Below, one piece after another: positions 1 to 9,013 of a stretch of 10,943 nt of DNA (the first letter of the stretch is position 1; each line of letters starts with the position of its first letter). The stretch is taken from assembly GCA_030052355.1 (NCBI GenBank), contig JASIGS010000338.1:1-10943 (forward strand), given 5' to 3'. The DNA is from Streptosporangiaceae bacterium (GTDB taxonomy: Bacteria; Actinomycetota; Actinomycetes; Streptosporangiales; Streptosporangiaceae). The notes beneath the pieces were generated by a model. That model saw only the letters and a list, made by a program, of their open reading frames with translations. It was not told the origin of the DNA and made no database searches. The translations under genes were made by a program, and so were the position numbers.

Positions 1-186
<186 letters not shown>

Positions 187-202
187 GCTCATAATTCGTT
201 AA

Positions 203-224
203 CGGCCGGTCCCTCCGACGGCCG
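203..224 (+). promoter_or_regulatory. GC-rich hairpin between tpiA and secG
   Basis: CGGCCG (203-208) and TC (210-211) pair with GACGGCCG (217-224), leaving one bulged G at 209 and a CCTCC loop. There is no T-run after it, so it is not a classic intrinsic terminator. It could be a processing site, a weak terminator of tpiA or part of the secG leader. Only the inverted repeat is seen; the function is inference. Confidence 0.35.
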
Positions 225-250
225 GGCGAGACAAGAGACGAGAGACCGCA

Positions 251-478
251 GTGACTATCGCATTCTCGGTAATCCTGATCATTACGAGCCTGCTCATGGT
301 GCTGCTTGTCCTGCTGCACAAGGGCAAGGGCGGCGGCCTGTCTGACCTGTTCGGCGGCGGCATCTCGTCTTCTCTTGGTTCTTCGTCGGTTGTCGAGCGG
401 AACCTGGACCGGATCACGATCGCCACTGGCATCATCTGGTTCATCAGCATCGTCGTCCTGGGGATCCTGGACAAGTGA
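251..478 (+). CDS. secG: Preprotein translocase subunit SecG
   Basis: This is a 75-residue membrane protein of the Sec translocon, the small subunit that assists SecYEG-SecA in moving preproteins across the cytoplasmic membrane. Two hydrophobic helices are visible (about residues 3-22 and 55-73). They are joined by a Gly/Ser-rich loop holding the family signature HKGKGGGLSDLFGGG (residues 23-37), followed by SSSLGSSSVVERNLDRIT. The length matches actinobacterial SecG proteins (about 75-80 residues). The start is GTG 251; upstream there is only a purine-rich GAGACGAGAGA stretch instead of a clean Shine-Dalgarno, and no nearer in-frame start keeps the first helix. Its place right after tpiA is the usual actinobacterial order. 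No truncation or missing motif is seen. Confidence 0.95.
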   Translation: MTIAFSVILIITSLLMVLLVLLHKGKGGGLSDLFGGGISSSLGSSSVVERNLDRITIATGIIWFISIVVLGILDK

Positions 479-484
479 GCGGGA

Positions 485-507
485 GCCTCGGGGGATGCCC
501 CCCGGGC
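485..507 (+). promoter_or_regulatory. Strong GC hairpin after secG
   Basis: The arms GCCTCGGGGG (485-494) and CCCCCCGGGC (498-507) form a ten-position stem with one mismatch, one G-T wobble and a 3-nt ATG loop. It begins 7 bases after the secG stop. No T-run follows, so it may act as a transcript 3'-end stabiliser or a weak terminator separating secG from rbpA. The function is inferred from position and pairing only. Confidence 0.45.
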
Positions 508-528
508 CAGCATTAGCGCGAGATGGGC

Positions 529-546
529 GGCAGCCGGCGGGCTGCC
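529..546 (+). promoter_or_regulatory. Perfect 7-bp hairpin upstream of rbpA
   Basis: GGCAGCC (529-535) pairs perfectly with GGCTGCC (540-546) around a GGCG tetraloop. It sits 20 bases before the rbpA Shine-Dalgarno (about 567-572). It may belong to the rbpA leader or be the second half of a secG 3' end. I found no convincing -35/-10 pair or SigR-type promoter in 479-578, so whether rbpA has its own promoter cannot be decided here. Confidence 0.35.
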
Positions 547-578
547 CTGATTGGCACGTCTTGAGCAAGGGGTGAGCA

Positions 579-914
579 GTGAGCAGTGGCAACGCCATTC
601 GCGGCAGCCGGGTCGGGGCTGGGCCGATGGGTGAGGCGGAGCGCGGCGAGGCCGCACCGCGAGTCCGCGTGTCGTTCTGGTGCTGCAACGACCACGAGAC
701 CGTTCCCAGTTTCGCCTCCGACGCGCCGGTCCCCGAGTTCTGGGACTGCCCCCGGTGCGGCCTTCCCGCCGGCCAGGACCAGGCCAACCCGCCTGCACCG
801 CCACACGCCGAGCCTTACAAGACTCACCTCGCCTACGTCAAGGAGCGGCGGAACGACTCCGACGGAGCCGCGATCCTGGCCGAGGCGCTAGATCGCCTCC
901 GCAGGGGCGCCTGA
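579..914 (+). CDS. rbpA: RNA polymerase-binding protein RbpA
   Basis: This 111-residue protein binds the RNA polymerase sigma subunit and promoter DNA and stimulates open-complex formation by the housekeeping holoenzyme in actinobacteria. The N-terminal signature GNAIRGSRVGAGPMGEAERG (residues 4-23) is the Streptomyces-like type. A zinc-site pattern follows, with Cys35, His39, Cys57 and Cys60 (FWCC...H...CPRCG). Then come the basic linker PYKTHLAYVKERR and a C-terminal helix ILAEALDRLRRG matching the sigma-interaction domain. The start is GTG 579, with AAGGGG at about 567-572 as a good Shine-Dalgarno. A second GTGAGCA copy at 572-578 creates another GTG, but in the wrong frame. Cys36, next to the zinc ligand Cys35, is an extra cysteine. 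The gene lies 100 bp after secG and 19 bp before the GrpB-like gene. Confidence 0.95.
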   Translation: MSSGNAIRGSRVGAGPMGEAERGEAAPRVRVSFWCCNDHETVPSFASDAPVPEFWDCPRCGLPAGQDQANPPAPPHAEPYKTHLAYVKERRNDSDGAAILAEALDRLRRGA

Positions 915-933
915 ACTTCAGTCTGGACCGGCG

Positions 934-1458
934 GTGCGGGCTCCCGCGGTCGTGGTGCCGTATGACCCGCAGTGGCCGGCGCTCTTCGCGGGCCTGCGGG
1001 GTCACGTCGACGCGGCACTGGCCGGCCTTCCCCACGTCACCGAGCACGTAGGCAGCACCGCGGTCCCCGGCCTCGACGCCAAGCCGATCATCGACATGGA
1101 CGCGGTCGTGCCTGCCGCCGGGTGGGTCGCCGCCGCGGTGGCCGCGCTCGGCCAGGCGGGCTGGCGGCACGAGGGCGATCTCGGCATCACCGGCCGGGAA
1201 GCCTTCGCACCGCCTGCTGAGCTGCCTTATCACCATCTCTACGTCGTCGTGTCCGGCAGCGCCGCCTACCGGGACCACCTGGACCTGCGGGACTTCCTGC
1301 GCTCACACCCTGGCCATGCCGCCCGGTACGCGGAGCGCAAACGTGCGCTCGCCCCGCTGCTGCGGATCGACCGAGAGGCGTACACGCAGGGCAAGGCCGA
1401 TATGGTGACCGAGTTTTTGCGGGTGGCACGCGAGGCGGCCCCGGAGCCGGGAGACTGA
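934..1458 (+). CDS. GrpB/UPF0157 family nucleotidyltransferase-like protein
   Basis: The 174-residue product belongs to the GrpB (UPF0157) family, which has a polymerase-beta-like nucleotidyltransferase fold and whose physiological substrates are mostly unknown. The opening VVVPYDPQWPALFAGL is the typical family N-terminus. HVGSTAVPGLDAKPIIDMD (residues 38-56) carries the GS motif and the acidic pair Asp54/Asp56 expected to bind metal. HHLYVV, HLDLRDFLRSHP and YTQGKADMVTEFL are further conserved stretches. The length is normal. GTG 934 is the most upstream reasonable start; a weak GGA lies about 7 bases before it, and a GTG near 952 would remove the family N-terminus. It follows rbpA by 19 bp and precedes the hydrolase by 4 bp, so cotranscription is likely. 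The family call is firm; the biochemical role is unknown. Confidence 0.88.
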   Translation: MRAPAVVVPYDPQWPALFAGLRGHVDAALAGLPHVTEHVGSTAVPGLDAKPIIDMDAVVPAAGWVAAAVAALGQAGWRHEGDLGITGREAFAPPAELPYHHLYVVVSGSAAYRDHLDLRDFLRSHPGHAARYAERKRALAPLLRIDREAYTQGKADMVTEFLRVAREAAPEPGD

Positions 1459-1462
1459 CGAC

Positions 1463-2242
1463 GTGCAGCTTGCCTTCGATCGCAGAGGCTCGGGCCCGCC
1501 ACTGGTGCTGCTGCACGGCGTTGGTCACCGCCGCCAGGCGTGGGACGCCGTAGCCGGGCTGCTCGAACCGCACCGGGACCTGATCATCCCGGACCTGCCG
1601 GGGCACGGCGAGTCGCCGCCGCTGTCCGTCGGCGACCGGCCGGTGGTGGAGGTGCTGCACGAGGCGGTCACCGGCCTGCTTGACGAGCTCGGGCTCGACC
1701 GTCCGCACATGGCCGGGAACTCGCTCGGCGGGCGGCTGGCACTGGAGGCTGGCGCGGGCGGGCGGGCGGCGAGCGTCACGGCACTGTCCCCGGCCGGGTT
1801 CTTCCGCGGCCAGGCCGACGTCATCTACGCCAGGGCCGTCTTCCGCGCGATGGAGGTTGCCGGACGGGCGCTGCAGCCGGCCGTCCCTTCCCTCGCGCAG
1901 AGCGCCGCCGGCCGCCGGCTGCTGTACAGCGCCATCGTCAGCCGGCCGTCCCGGCTGACGCCTGAGCAGGCACGTGGCGACGCGGCCGCGTTCCTGGCGG
2001 CCACCGAGGCGCTGGGTATCGTACTCGGCGGCATCGGCCAGTTCACCGGGCACGTTCCCGCCGACGTGCCGGTGACGATCGCATGGGGCAGCAAGGACCG
2101 GCTGCTGTCACGGCGCCAGGGCCTGGTCGCGAGGCAGCAGCTGCCCGGCGCCAGCTTCATCCTGCTTCCAGGGTGCGGGCACGTCCCGATGACCGACGAT
2201 CCCGACCTCATCGCCCGCGTCCTGCTGCGCGGCAGCGCCTAG
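1463..2242 (+). CDS. Alpha/beta-fold hydrolase
   Basis: This 259-residue cytosolic enzyme has the alpha/beta-hydrolase fold. LLHGVG (residues 16-21) is the oxyanion-hole strand. DLPGHGES (44-51) is the classic loop, and GNSLGG (85-90) is the nucleophile elbow with Ser87. Asp212 in WGSKDRLL and His240 in GCGHVPM complete the triad. A cap domain rich in Ala/Arg lies between about residues 110 and 185. There is no signal peptide or membrane helix. The motifs resemble esterases and C-C bond or haloalkane-type hydrolases, but nothing visible fixes the substrate. The start is GTG 1463, only 4 bp after the GrpB-like stop, which suggests translational coupling; no separate promoter fits in the gap. 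The gene is convergent with the glutamate decarboxylase, with 26 bp between their stops and no clear terminator there. Confidence 0.9.
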   Translation: MQLAFDRRGSGPPLVLLHGVGHRRQAWDAVAGLLEPHRDLIIPDLPGHGESPPLSVGDRPVVEVLHEAVTGLLDELGLDRPHMAGNSLGGRLALEAGAGGRAASVTALSPAGFFRGQADVIYARAVFRAMEVAGRALQPAVPSLAQSAAGRRLLYSAIVSRPSRLTPEQARGDAAAFLAATEALGIVLGGIGQFTGHVPADVPVTIAWGSKDRLLSRRQGLVARQQLPGASFILLPGCGHVPMTDDPDLIARVLLRGSA

Positions 2243-2268
2243 CTCGGTGGCCTCCACAGCAGCCCAGG

Positions 2269-3726
2269 TCAGTGGGCGAAGGCGCTGCGCTGGCCCTCCG
2301 GCAGGAGCGGCACTGGCGGGGTGGGCGCCTTTGCCAGCGCTGCGACCTGGGTCCGGAGGTCACTGAGCAGCAAGTCCGCCAGGTCCTTGCTGAACCCGTT
2401 CCGCACCACGATCCGGAGCACGGCCACATCCTGCATGTTCTCGGGGAAGGTGTAGGCCGGGACGAGCCAGCCGCGCTGGCGGAGCCGCTCGGACACGTCG
2501 AAGACGCTGTACCCGGCATTCGCCGGGTCGGCCAGCCGGAACGCGAGCACCGGCAGGTCGGTGCCGTCGGACAGCAGCTCGAATGGTCCCATCGCCGCGA
2601 TCGCGGTCGCTATGTACTTGGCGACATCCTGGCAGGTCTGCTGCACCTGACGGTATCCGTCGAAGCCGAGCCGAAGGAAGTTGTAGTACTGGGCCGCTAC
2701 CTGACTGCCCGGCCTGGAGAAGTTCAGCGCGAACGTCGGCATCTCACCCCCGAGGTAGTTCACGTTGAAAACCAGGTCGTCGGGTAGCGCAGCGGCGTCG
2801 CGCCAGACGATCCAGCCAACTCCCGGGTACACCAGCCCGTACTTGTGACCGGAGGAGTTGATCGAGGCGACCCGCGGCTGCCGGAAGTCCCACTCCAGGT
2901 CGGGCGCGAGGAACGGGGCGACGAAACCGCCAGACGCGGCGTCGACATGAATGGGGATGTCCAGGCCGGTCTGCTCCTGCAGCCGGTCCAGGGCCGCGGC
3001 TATCTCGGGTACCGGCTCGTAGCTGCCGTCCATCGTGGATCCGAGGATGGCCACGACGCCGATGGTGTTCTCGTCGCACCGGGCCGCGGCCTCCGGGCCG
3101 GTCAGGTGAAGCCGGTCAGGCTCCATCGGCACCAGCCGGGGCTCGACCTCCCAGTACCGGCAGAACTTTTCCCAGCAGACCTGGACGTTGGCACCCATGA
3201 CGATGTTCGGCTTCGCGGTGGCGTCGCCGGCTTTGCCGGCGCTTGCCCGGCGTGCCCGCCAGCGCCAGAGCAGCGCGAGCCCGCCGAGCATGGCGGCCTC
3301 GCTCGACCCGGTGGTCGAGCATCCTGTCGCGGCGTCAGCCTCCCGGTCCTGATCGCTTTCAGGACGGTCGGCGCCCGGCGCGGCCGGGGCGTGCCAGAGG
3401 TGGGCGAGGATGTTCACGCAGCGGCGCTCGAGCTCAGCTGTCTGCGGGTACTCGTCTTTGTCGATCATGTTCTTGCTGAAGCACTCGGCCATCAGCTGCT
3501 CGGCTTGCGGCTCCATCCAGGTCGTGACGAACGTCGCGAGGTTGAGCCGCGCGTTGCCGTCCAGGATGAGCTCGTCCTTGATCAGCTGGAGCGCAACGTC
3601 GGGAGGCATTGACTGTGATGGGAGCTGGTGCCGCGGGACCGGATGCTCGATCTCCCGGCAGAAGACCGGGTTGATGTCCAGCTCCGATGGCCGGTGCGTC
3701 TCGTCGACCTTAGCGTGCAGGGCCAT
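2269..3726 (-). CDS. gadB: Glutamate decarboxylase (PLP-dependent)
   Basis: The 485-residue enzyme converts L-glutamate to GABA and CO2, consuming a proton, and belongs to the group II PLP decarboxylases. LNLATFVTTWMEPQAEQLM (61-79) and GCSTTGSSEAAMLGG (135-149) match the family cofactor and substrate region. HVDAASGGFVAPF (260-272) supplies the Asp that pairs with the PLP ring, and SINSSGHKYG (288-297) holds the Schiff-base Lys295. It is slightly longer than E. coli GadB (466), mainly from an acidic insertion at about residues 117-132 and an Ala/Arg-rich stretch at about 158-171. The C-terminus ends in a His (SAFAH), reminiscent of the pH-sensing C-terminal His of E. coli GadB. ATG 3726 is chosen because AGGGAGGG sits just upstream; the frame runs on to 4107 but that part overlaps the reductase. 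No GadC-type antiporter is in the window. Confidence 0.93.
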   Translation of the reverse strand: MALHAKVDETHRPSELDINPVFCREIEHPVPRHQLPSQSMPPDVALQLIKDELILDGNARLNLATFVTTWMEPQAEQLMAECFSKNMIDKDEYPQTAELERRCVNILAHLWHAPAAPGADRPESDQDREADAATGCSTTGSSEAAMLGGLALLWRWRARRASAGKAGDATAKPNIVMGANVQVCWEKFCRYWEVEPRLVPMEPDRLHLTGPEAAARCDENTIGVVAILGSTMDGSYEPVPEIAAALDRLQEQTGLDIPIHVDAASGGFVAPFLAPDLEWDFRQPRVASINSSGHKYGLVYPGVGWIVWRDAAALPDDLVFNVNYLGGEMPTFALNFSRPGSQVAAQYYNFLRLGFDGYRQVQQTCQDVAKYIATAIAAMGPFELLSDGTDLPVLAFRLADPANAGYSVFDVSERLRQRGWLVPAYTFPENMQDVAVLRIVVRNGFSKDLADLLLSDLRTQVAALAKAPTPPVPLLPEGQRSAFAH

Positions 3727-3739
3727 GCTGGCCCTCCCT

Positions 3740-4567
3740 TCATGGCGTGCTGTCGGTGGGGGATCTGGGATCCGAATGCCGGTAACGGCACAGCAGGTAA
3801 CCGTCATCGGCGAGTACGTGCGCCAGCCTGAGGCCGGCGGCCGGTGCCGCGTCTGGCGCGGCCGGCGACGAAAGGATGCGGCCCGACGTGCCGCCGGCCA
3901 GCATTGGGCTGATGGTGAGGCACAGCTCGTCGAGCAGGCCGGCGTCGGCGATCTGGCCGAGCAGGTGCGGCCCGCCTTCAAGCAGCACGTTCCGGTGGCC
4001 GAGATCGGCGAGCGCCGCGAGGGCCCGAGCGGGCTCCACGCTCTCCTGCCCGGCGACCACGACGACAGCACGGCCGGCCAGTGCGGCGCGGCGCTCATGC
4101 GCTGCATGTGCCGTGGTCAGCACGATCGTCGGGGCGTACGCCGGTGCGTCGGCGACCAGCCGCCCGCAAGCATCCAGGTCCAGGCTGGTGGTGACCACCG
4201 CGATCGACGGCGTCGGTGGTCTGCCGGCCCGCAGGCTGGACCACACCTCGGTGTCTCGCACCGGACGGTAGCGCTCGGCCCGTGCGGTGCCGGCGCCGAC
4301 CAGGATGACGTCGGCAAGAGTCCGCAGCACGGCGAAGACCATGCGGTCCGCGGGGCCGGACAGCGCTGCCGTGCGTCCGTTCAGGTAGGCGGCGCCGTCG
4401 ACGCTCGCGATCATGTTGGCGCGCACGCGCGGCCGTACGGCAGCCGGCGGGCAAGGCTCGTTCCCATACAAAATCGCCAATTCCTCCACAGCCGCGGGTG
4501 CAGGCCCGGTGGTGACGGTCGGCTCGACGGCCATTTCGGCGCCGGGCAGAGGAAAGATCTGGCGCAC
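3740..4567 (-). CDS. RibD C-terminal-domain reductase ('pyrimidine reductase' family)
   Basis: The 275-residue protein is a stand-alone RibD_C/dihydrofolate-reductase-like domain, a family of NADPH-dependent reductases related to the riboflavin-pathway pyrimidine reductase. RANMIASVDGAA (49-60) is the substrate and cofactor strand. FAVLRTLADVILVGAGTARAERYRP (78-102) and LLEGGPHLLGQ (195-205), followed by LLDELCLTISPMLAGG, are the family hallmarks. There is no N-terminal deaminase domain with HAE/PCxxxxxxxxC motifs, so it is not bifunctional RibD. Actinobacterial members typically open with MRxxFP, which supports the GTG start at 4567 (MRQIFP) although no clear Shine-Dalgarno precedes it; ATG 4534 is the alternative. 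The glutamate decarboxylase start lies 13 bp downstream, with its ribosome binding site in the gap, so the two are probably one operon. Whether it serves riboflavin synthesis or another reduction is not decided. Confidence 0.88.
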   Translation of the reverse strand: MRQIFPLPGAEMAVEPTVTTGPAPAAVEELAILYGNEPCPPAAVRPRVRANMIASVDGAAYLNGRTAALSGPADRMVFAVLRTLADVILVGAGTARAERYRPVRDTEVWSSLRAGRPPTPSIAVVTTSLDLDACGRLVADAPAYAPTIVLTTAHAAHERRAALAGRAVVVVAGQESVEPARALAALADLGHRNVLLEGGPHLLGQIADAGLLDELCLTISPMLAGGTSGRILSSPAAPDAAPAAGLRLAHVLADDGYLLCRYRHSDPRSPTDSTP

Positions 4568-4677
4568 GGCCAGCAGTCAATCAGATCGGTCCGGCGCGAC
4601 TCGCGGAGGCTGGCCAGTGGCGGGATGGCGAGCCTTAAGAAGTATGGCAACAATGTGTAAGAAGTCGCGCCGATGTG

Positions 4678-4683
4678 GATAAT
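4678..4683 (+). promoter_or_regulatory. Possible -10 box for the membrane-protein gene
   Basis: GATAAT matches the sigma-70 type -10 consensus at five of six positions and lies 44 bases before GTG 4728 in an otherwise GC-rich divergent intergenic region. The -35 candidate (TGTGTA, 4654-4659, 18-bp spacer) is poor. The opposite strand reads TATTAT over 4680-4685, so the same AT-rich patch could also serve the minus-strand reductase. This is a weak prediction. Confidence 0.3.
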
Positions 4684-4690
4684 ACTCTCC

Positions 4691-4715
4691 GCATTCACGC
4701 AGTGATGCGCGCATC
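4691..4715 (+). repeat. Overlapping inverted repeats including a perfect 12-nt palindrome
   Basis: GATGCGCGCATC (4704-4715) is a perfect palindrome that touches the Shine-Dalgarno GGGAGGAG (4716-4723) of the membrane-protein gene. Just before it, GCAT-CAC (4691-4698, one bulged T) can pair with GTG-ATGC (4702-4708), so two alternative structures share the ATGC. It could be an operator downstream of the promoter or an RNA structure at the ribosome binding site. The pairing is seen; the role is inferred. Confidence 0.5.
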
Positions 4716-4727
4716 GGGAGGAGTCCC

Positions 4728-5144
4728 GTGCAGACGCTGGAGCTAGTCGTGGCCGCCTGCTGGGCCGCCAACGCGTGCTTCGGCCTGTGGCTGCTCTTCG
4801 GCTGGCGGCTGGGCGATGGCCGCGCGGTGAGGATCACGTCGCGCCCGTTCCTGCTCGTGTCCGCGCACCCGGTGCTCGCGATCACCGGGTTGCTGTTGTG
4901 GGCGGCGTTCAGCCGTACGGGTGATCTCGTCTACGGCTGGTGCAGCTTTGCCGTGCTCAGCACGGCCGTGATGCTCGGCTTCGTGATGCTGACCAGGTGG
5001 CTGGAGGGACGGGCGGGACGTCATGCGCGGGGCTCTGGGGTCCGCTTCCCCGTGCGGATCGTGGCGTTACATGCCGTGGTCGGCGTCAGCACGTTTACTC
5101 TCGTGCTCATCACGGTGACGCTGGCCATGCAGCATCACCGCTAG
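4728..5144 (+). CDS. Four-helix integral membrane protein, unknown function
   Basis: I do not recognise a named family. The 138-residue product has four hydrophobic segments at about residues 4-26, 41-61, 67-90 and 109-133, with basic loops (RLGDGR, LEGRAGRHARGSGVR) that would lie inside the cell. His47 (VSAHPVLAITG) and His115 (ALHAVVGVST) sit in helices 2 and 4, each followed by small residues. Paired in-membrane histidines are sometimes haem or metal ligands, as in small cytochrome-b-like proteins, but that is only a possibility here. The start GTG 4728 is supported by a strong GGGAGGAG Shine-Dalgarno at 4716-4723. It is divergent from the RibD_C reductase and convergent with glgX, with stops 33 bp apart. 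It appears to be a single-gene unit. Confidence 0.82.
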   Translation: MQTLELVVAACWAANACFGLWLLFGWRLGDGRAVRITSRPFLLVSAHPVLAITGLLLWAAFSRTGDLVYGWCSFAVLSTAVMLGFVMLTRWLEGRAGRHARGSGVRFPVRIVALHAVVGVSTFTLVLITVTLAMQHHR

Positions 5145-5177
5145 GCGCCGCCACCAGGAGCCACGGCCAGCCGCCCG

Positions 5178-5186
<9 letters not shown>
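5139..5186. repeat. 11-bp direct repeat at two convergent stop codons
   Basis: CGCTAGGCGCC occurs at 5139-5149 and again at 5176-5186, 37 bp apart. The first copy contains the TAG stop of the membrane protein (5142-5144); the second contains, on the other strand, the TAG stop of glgX (5178-5180). The GGCGCC core is self-complementary, so the copies can form a 6-bp stem enclosing the short convergent intergenic region. It may help termination in both directions; the role is not proven. Confidence 0.45.
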
Positions 5187-7307
<2,121 letters not shown>

Positions 7308-7317
7308 CCGCCCGACC

Positions 7318-9003
7318 TTACCCGGCGGATTCCACGCTCGGGACGCTCGTCCTGCCGAGGATGGCGGCCAGGTCCAGGCCGGCCGGCAGCGCGCCGAACG
7401 GCATTCCCGGGCCGCCAGCGGTGGCGGCAAGGCGCGTCGCTCGGTACGCATCGGCAATGGCTGGCGGCGCGTGCCTCGTCAGCAGCGCCGCCTGCAGCGT
7501 GATCGCGATCAGCCCGGCCAGCTGCCGTGCCTGCGCCTGGGCGGGCCCGTCCGCGGTCGCCGCCGCCTCCTTGAGCCTGGCGCGCAGCAGGGACACGGCA
7601 TCGTCCAGCGCCGGGTCGCCGCCGGCCGCCAGGTCGATCTCGGCCAGCAGCGCGTCGGCGGAGTCGGGGGAGCGGGTTACCGCACGGAGCACGTCGAGCG
7701 CCGTGACGTTGCCCGAGCCCTCCCAGATGGAGTTGAGCGGAGCGTCCCGCAGCAGCCGCGGCATCTCAGACTCCTCGACGTAGCCGTTCCCGCCGAAGCA
7801 CTCGAGCGCCTCGGCGACGACCACTGGCGTCCGCTTGCAGATCCAGTACTTGGCAGCAGGCAGCGCGAGCCGCAGCAGGGCCGCCTCAGCGAAGTCGCCA
7901 GCCGCTGCCCGGTCGGCAGCCCCGGCCAGACGCATGGCCAGCGCGGTCGCCGCCTCCGACTCCAGCGTGAGGTCGGCGATCACGGCGGTCATGGCGGGCT
8001 GGTCGATCAGGGCTGCCCCGAAGGCCACGCGGTGGCTGGCGTAGTGCGCCGCGGCCACGCACGCCTGCCTGATCTCAGCGGCGCTGCCGAGGACGCAGTC
8101 CAGCCGGGTGGCGCTGACCATGTTGATGATCGTCCTTACGCCGCGGCCGAGCTCGCCGACCGGCCAGGCCACCGCCTGGTCGTACTCCACCTCGCTCGAC
8201 GCGTTGGACGAGTTGCCGAGCTTGTCCTTGAGCCGCTGGATGTGCATCGCGTTCCTGCTGCCGTCGGGCAGCACCCTGGGCAGCAGGAAGCAGGACAGGC
8301 CCTCCTCCGCCTGGGCGAGCACCAGGAAGAGGTCACACATGGGGGCGGAGCAGAACCACTTGTGCCCGGTGAGCAGGTAGCTGCCGTCGGCGGTCTTCGC
8401 TGCCCGCGTGGTGTTCGCCCGGACGTCAGAGCCGCCTTGCTTTTCCGTCATCGCCATGCCGGCCAGCAGGCCGCGCTTGCCCGTTGGCTCGCGCAGGCCA
8501 GGGTCGTAGACGGCGGACGTGAGCAGGGGTTCGTACCGGGCGGCGAGGTCCGGTGCGTGGCGCAGGGCGGGCACGCTCGAGTACGTCATCGAGACCGGGC
8601 AGCCGTGGCCGGCCTCGGCCTGGGTCCAGACGATGAACTTGGCAGCCCTGGCCACGTGCGCGCCGGGCGTCTGGTCCGCCCACGGCGCGGCGTGCAGCCC
8701 GTGGCTGACGGCCGTGTCCATCAGCCAGTGCCACGAGGGGTGGAAGTCAACCTCGTCGATCCGGTAGCCGCGGGCGTCGTGGGTGCGCAGCACCGGCTTG
8801 TAGACGTTGGCTAGCCGTGCGTGCTCGCGGGTTTCTGCCGAGCCGGCCAGCACTCCGAGCTCGTGCAGTTCGTCCTCGGCGGCGCCGCCGCCTTCACGAT
8901 GCAGGGCCGACAGAAGCCCGGCGTCGGCGGCGACGTCGTACCCTGCCAGCGCGGGGACCTGATTGAGAACCTCGTGTGTGGCGTGACGGTGTGCCGGTGT
9001 CAT
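7318..9003 (-). CDS. aidB: AidB-like acyl-CoA dehydrogenase family flavoprotein
   Basis: The 561-residue protein matches the AidB branch of acyl-CoA dehydrogenases along its whole length, including the extra C-terminal domain. THEVLNQVPALAGYD opens like AidB. RLANVYKPVLRTHDARG (63-79), DFHPSWHWLM (86-95), MTEKQGGSDVRANTTRA (185-201), RLKDKLGNSSNASSEVE (257-273), RVAFGAALIDQP (325-336) and GYVEESEMPRLL...LNSIWEGSGNV (407-433) are close to the E. coli protein. E. coli AidB is an alkylation-inducible flavoprotein that binds FAD and DNA; its true substrate is debated, and many actinobacterial relatives may be ordinary acyl-CoA or isovaleryl-CoA dehydrogenases. The start ATG 9003 has no clear Shine-Dalgarno and lies 10 bp after the cysH stop, pointing to coupling. 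The TAA stop is 10 bp before glgX. Confidence 0.9.
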   Translation of the reverse strand: MTPAHRHATHEVLNQVPALAGYDVAADAGLLSALHREGGGAAEDELHELGVLAGSAETREHARLANVYKPVLRTHDARGYRIDEVDFHPSWHWLMDTAVSHGLHAAPWADQTPGAHVARAAKFIVWTQAEAGHGCPVSMTYSSVPALRHAPDLAARYEPLLTSAVYDPGLREPTGKRGLLAGMAMTEKQGGSDVRANTTRAAKTADGSYLLTGHKWFCSAPMCDLFLVLAQAEEGLSCFLLPRVLPDGSRNAMHIQRLKDKLGNSSNASSEVEYDQAVAWPVGELGRGVRTIINMVSATRLDCVLGSAAEIRQACVAAAHYASHRVAFGAALIDQPAMTAVIADLTLESEAATALAMRLAGAADRAAAGDFAEAALLRLALPAAKYWICKRTPVVVAEALECFGGNGYVEESEMPRLLRDAPLNSIWEGSGNVTALDVLRAVTRSPDSADALLAEIDLAAGGDPALDDAVSLLRARLKEAAATADGPAQAQARQLAGLIAITLQAALLTRHAPPAIADAYRATRLAATAGGPGMPFGALPAGLDLAAILGRTSVPSVESAG

Positions 9004-9013
9004 ACCAGCAGTA

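Noticed and set aside
1187..2053. 288-codon minus-strand open frame opposite GrpB-like and hydrolase genes
   Set aside because: Overlaps two genes with clear motifs on the plus strand; composition is typical of an antisense frame.
2243..2268. Terminator between the hydrolase and glutamate decarboxylase
   Set aside because: The 26-bp convergent gap has no useful inverted repeat and no T-run.
3410..4660. 416-codon plus-strand open frame over the gad start and the reductase
   Set aside because: It crosses two well-supported minus-strand genes and their operon gap, and has no family motif.
7471..8814. 447-codon plus-strand open frame opposite the AidB-like gene
   Set aside because: Shadow frame with low-complexity composition and no ribosome binding site; the minus-strand AidB motifs are intact throughout.
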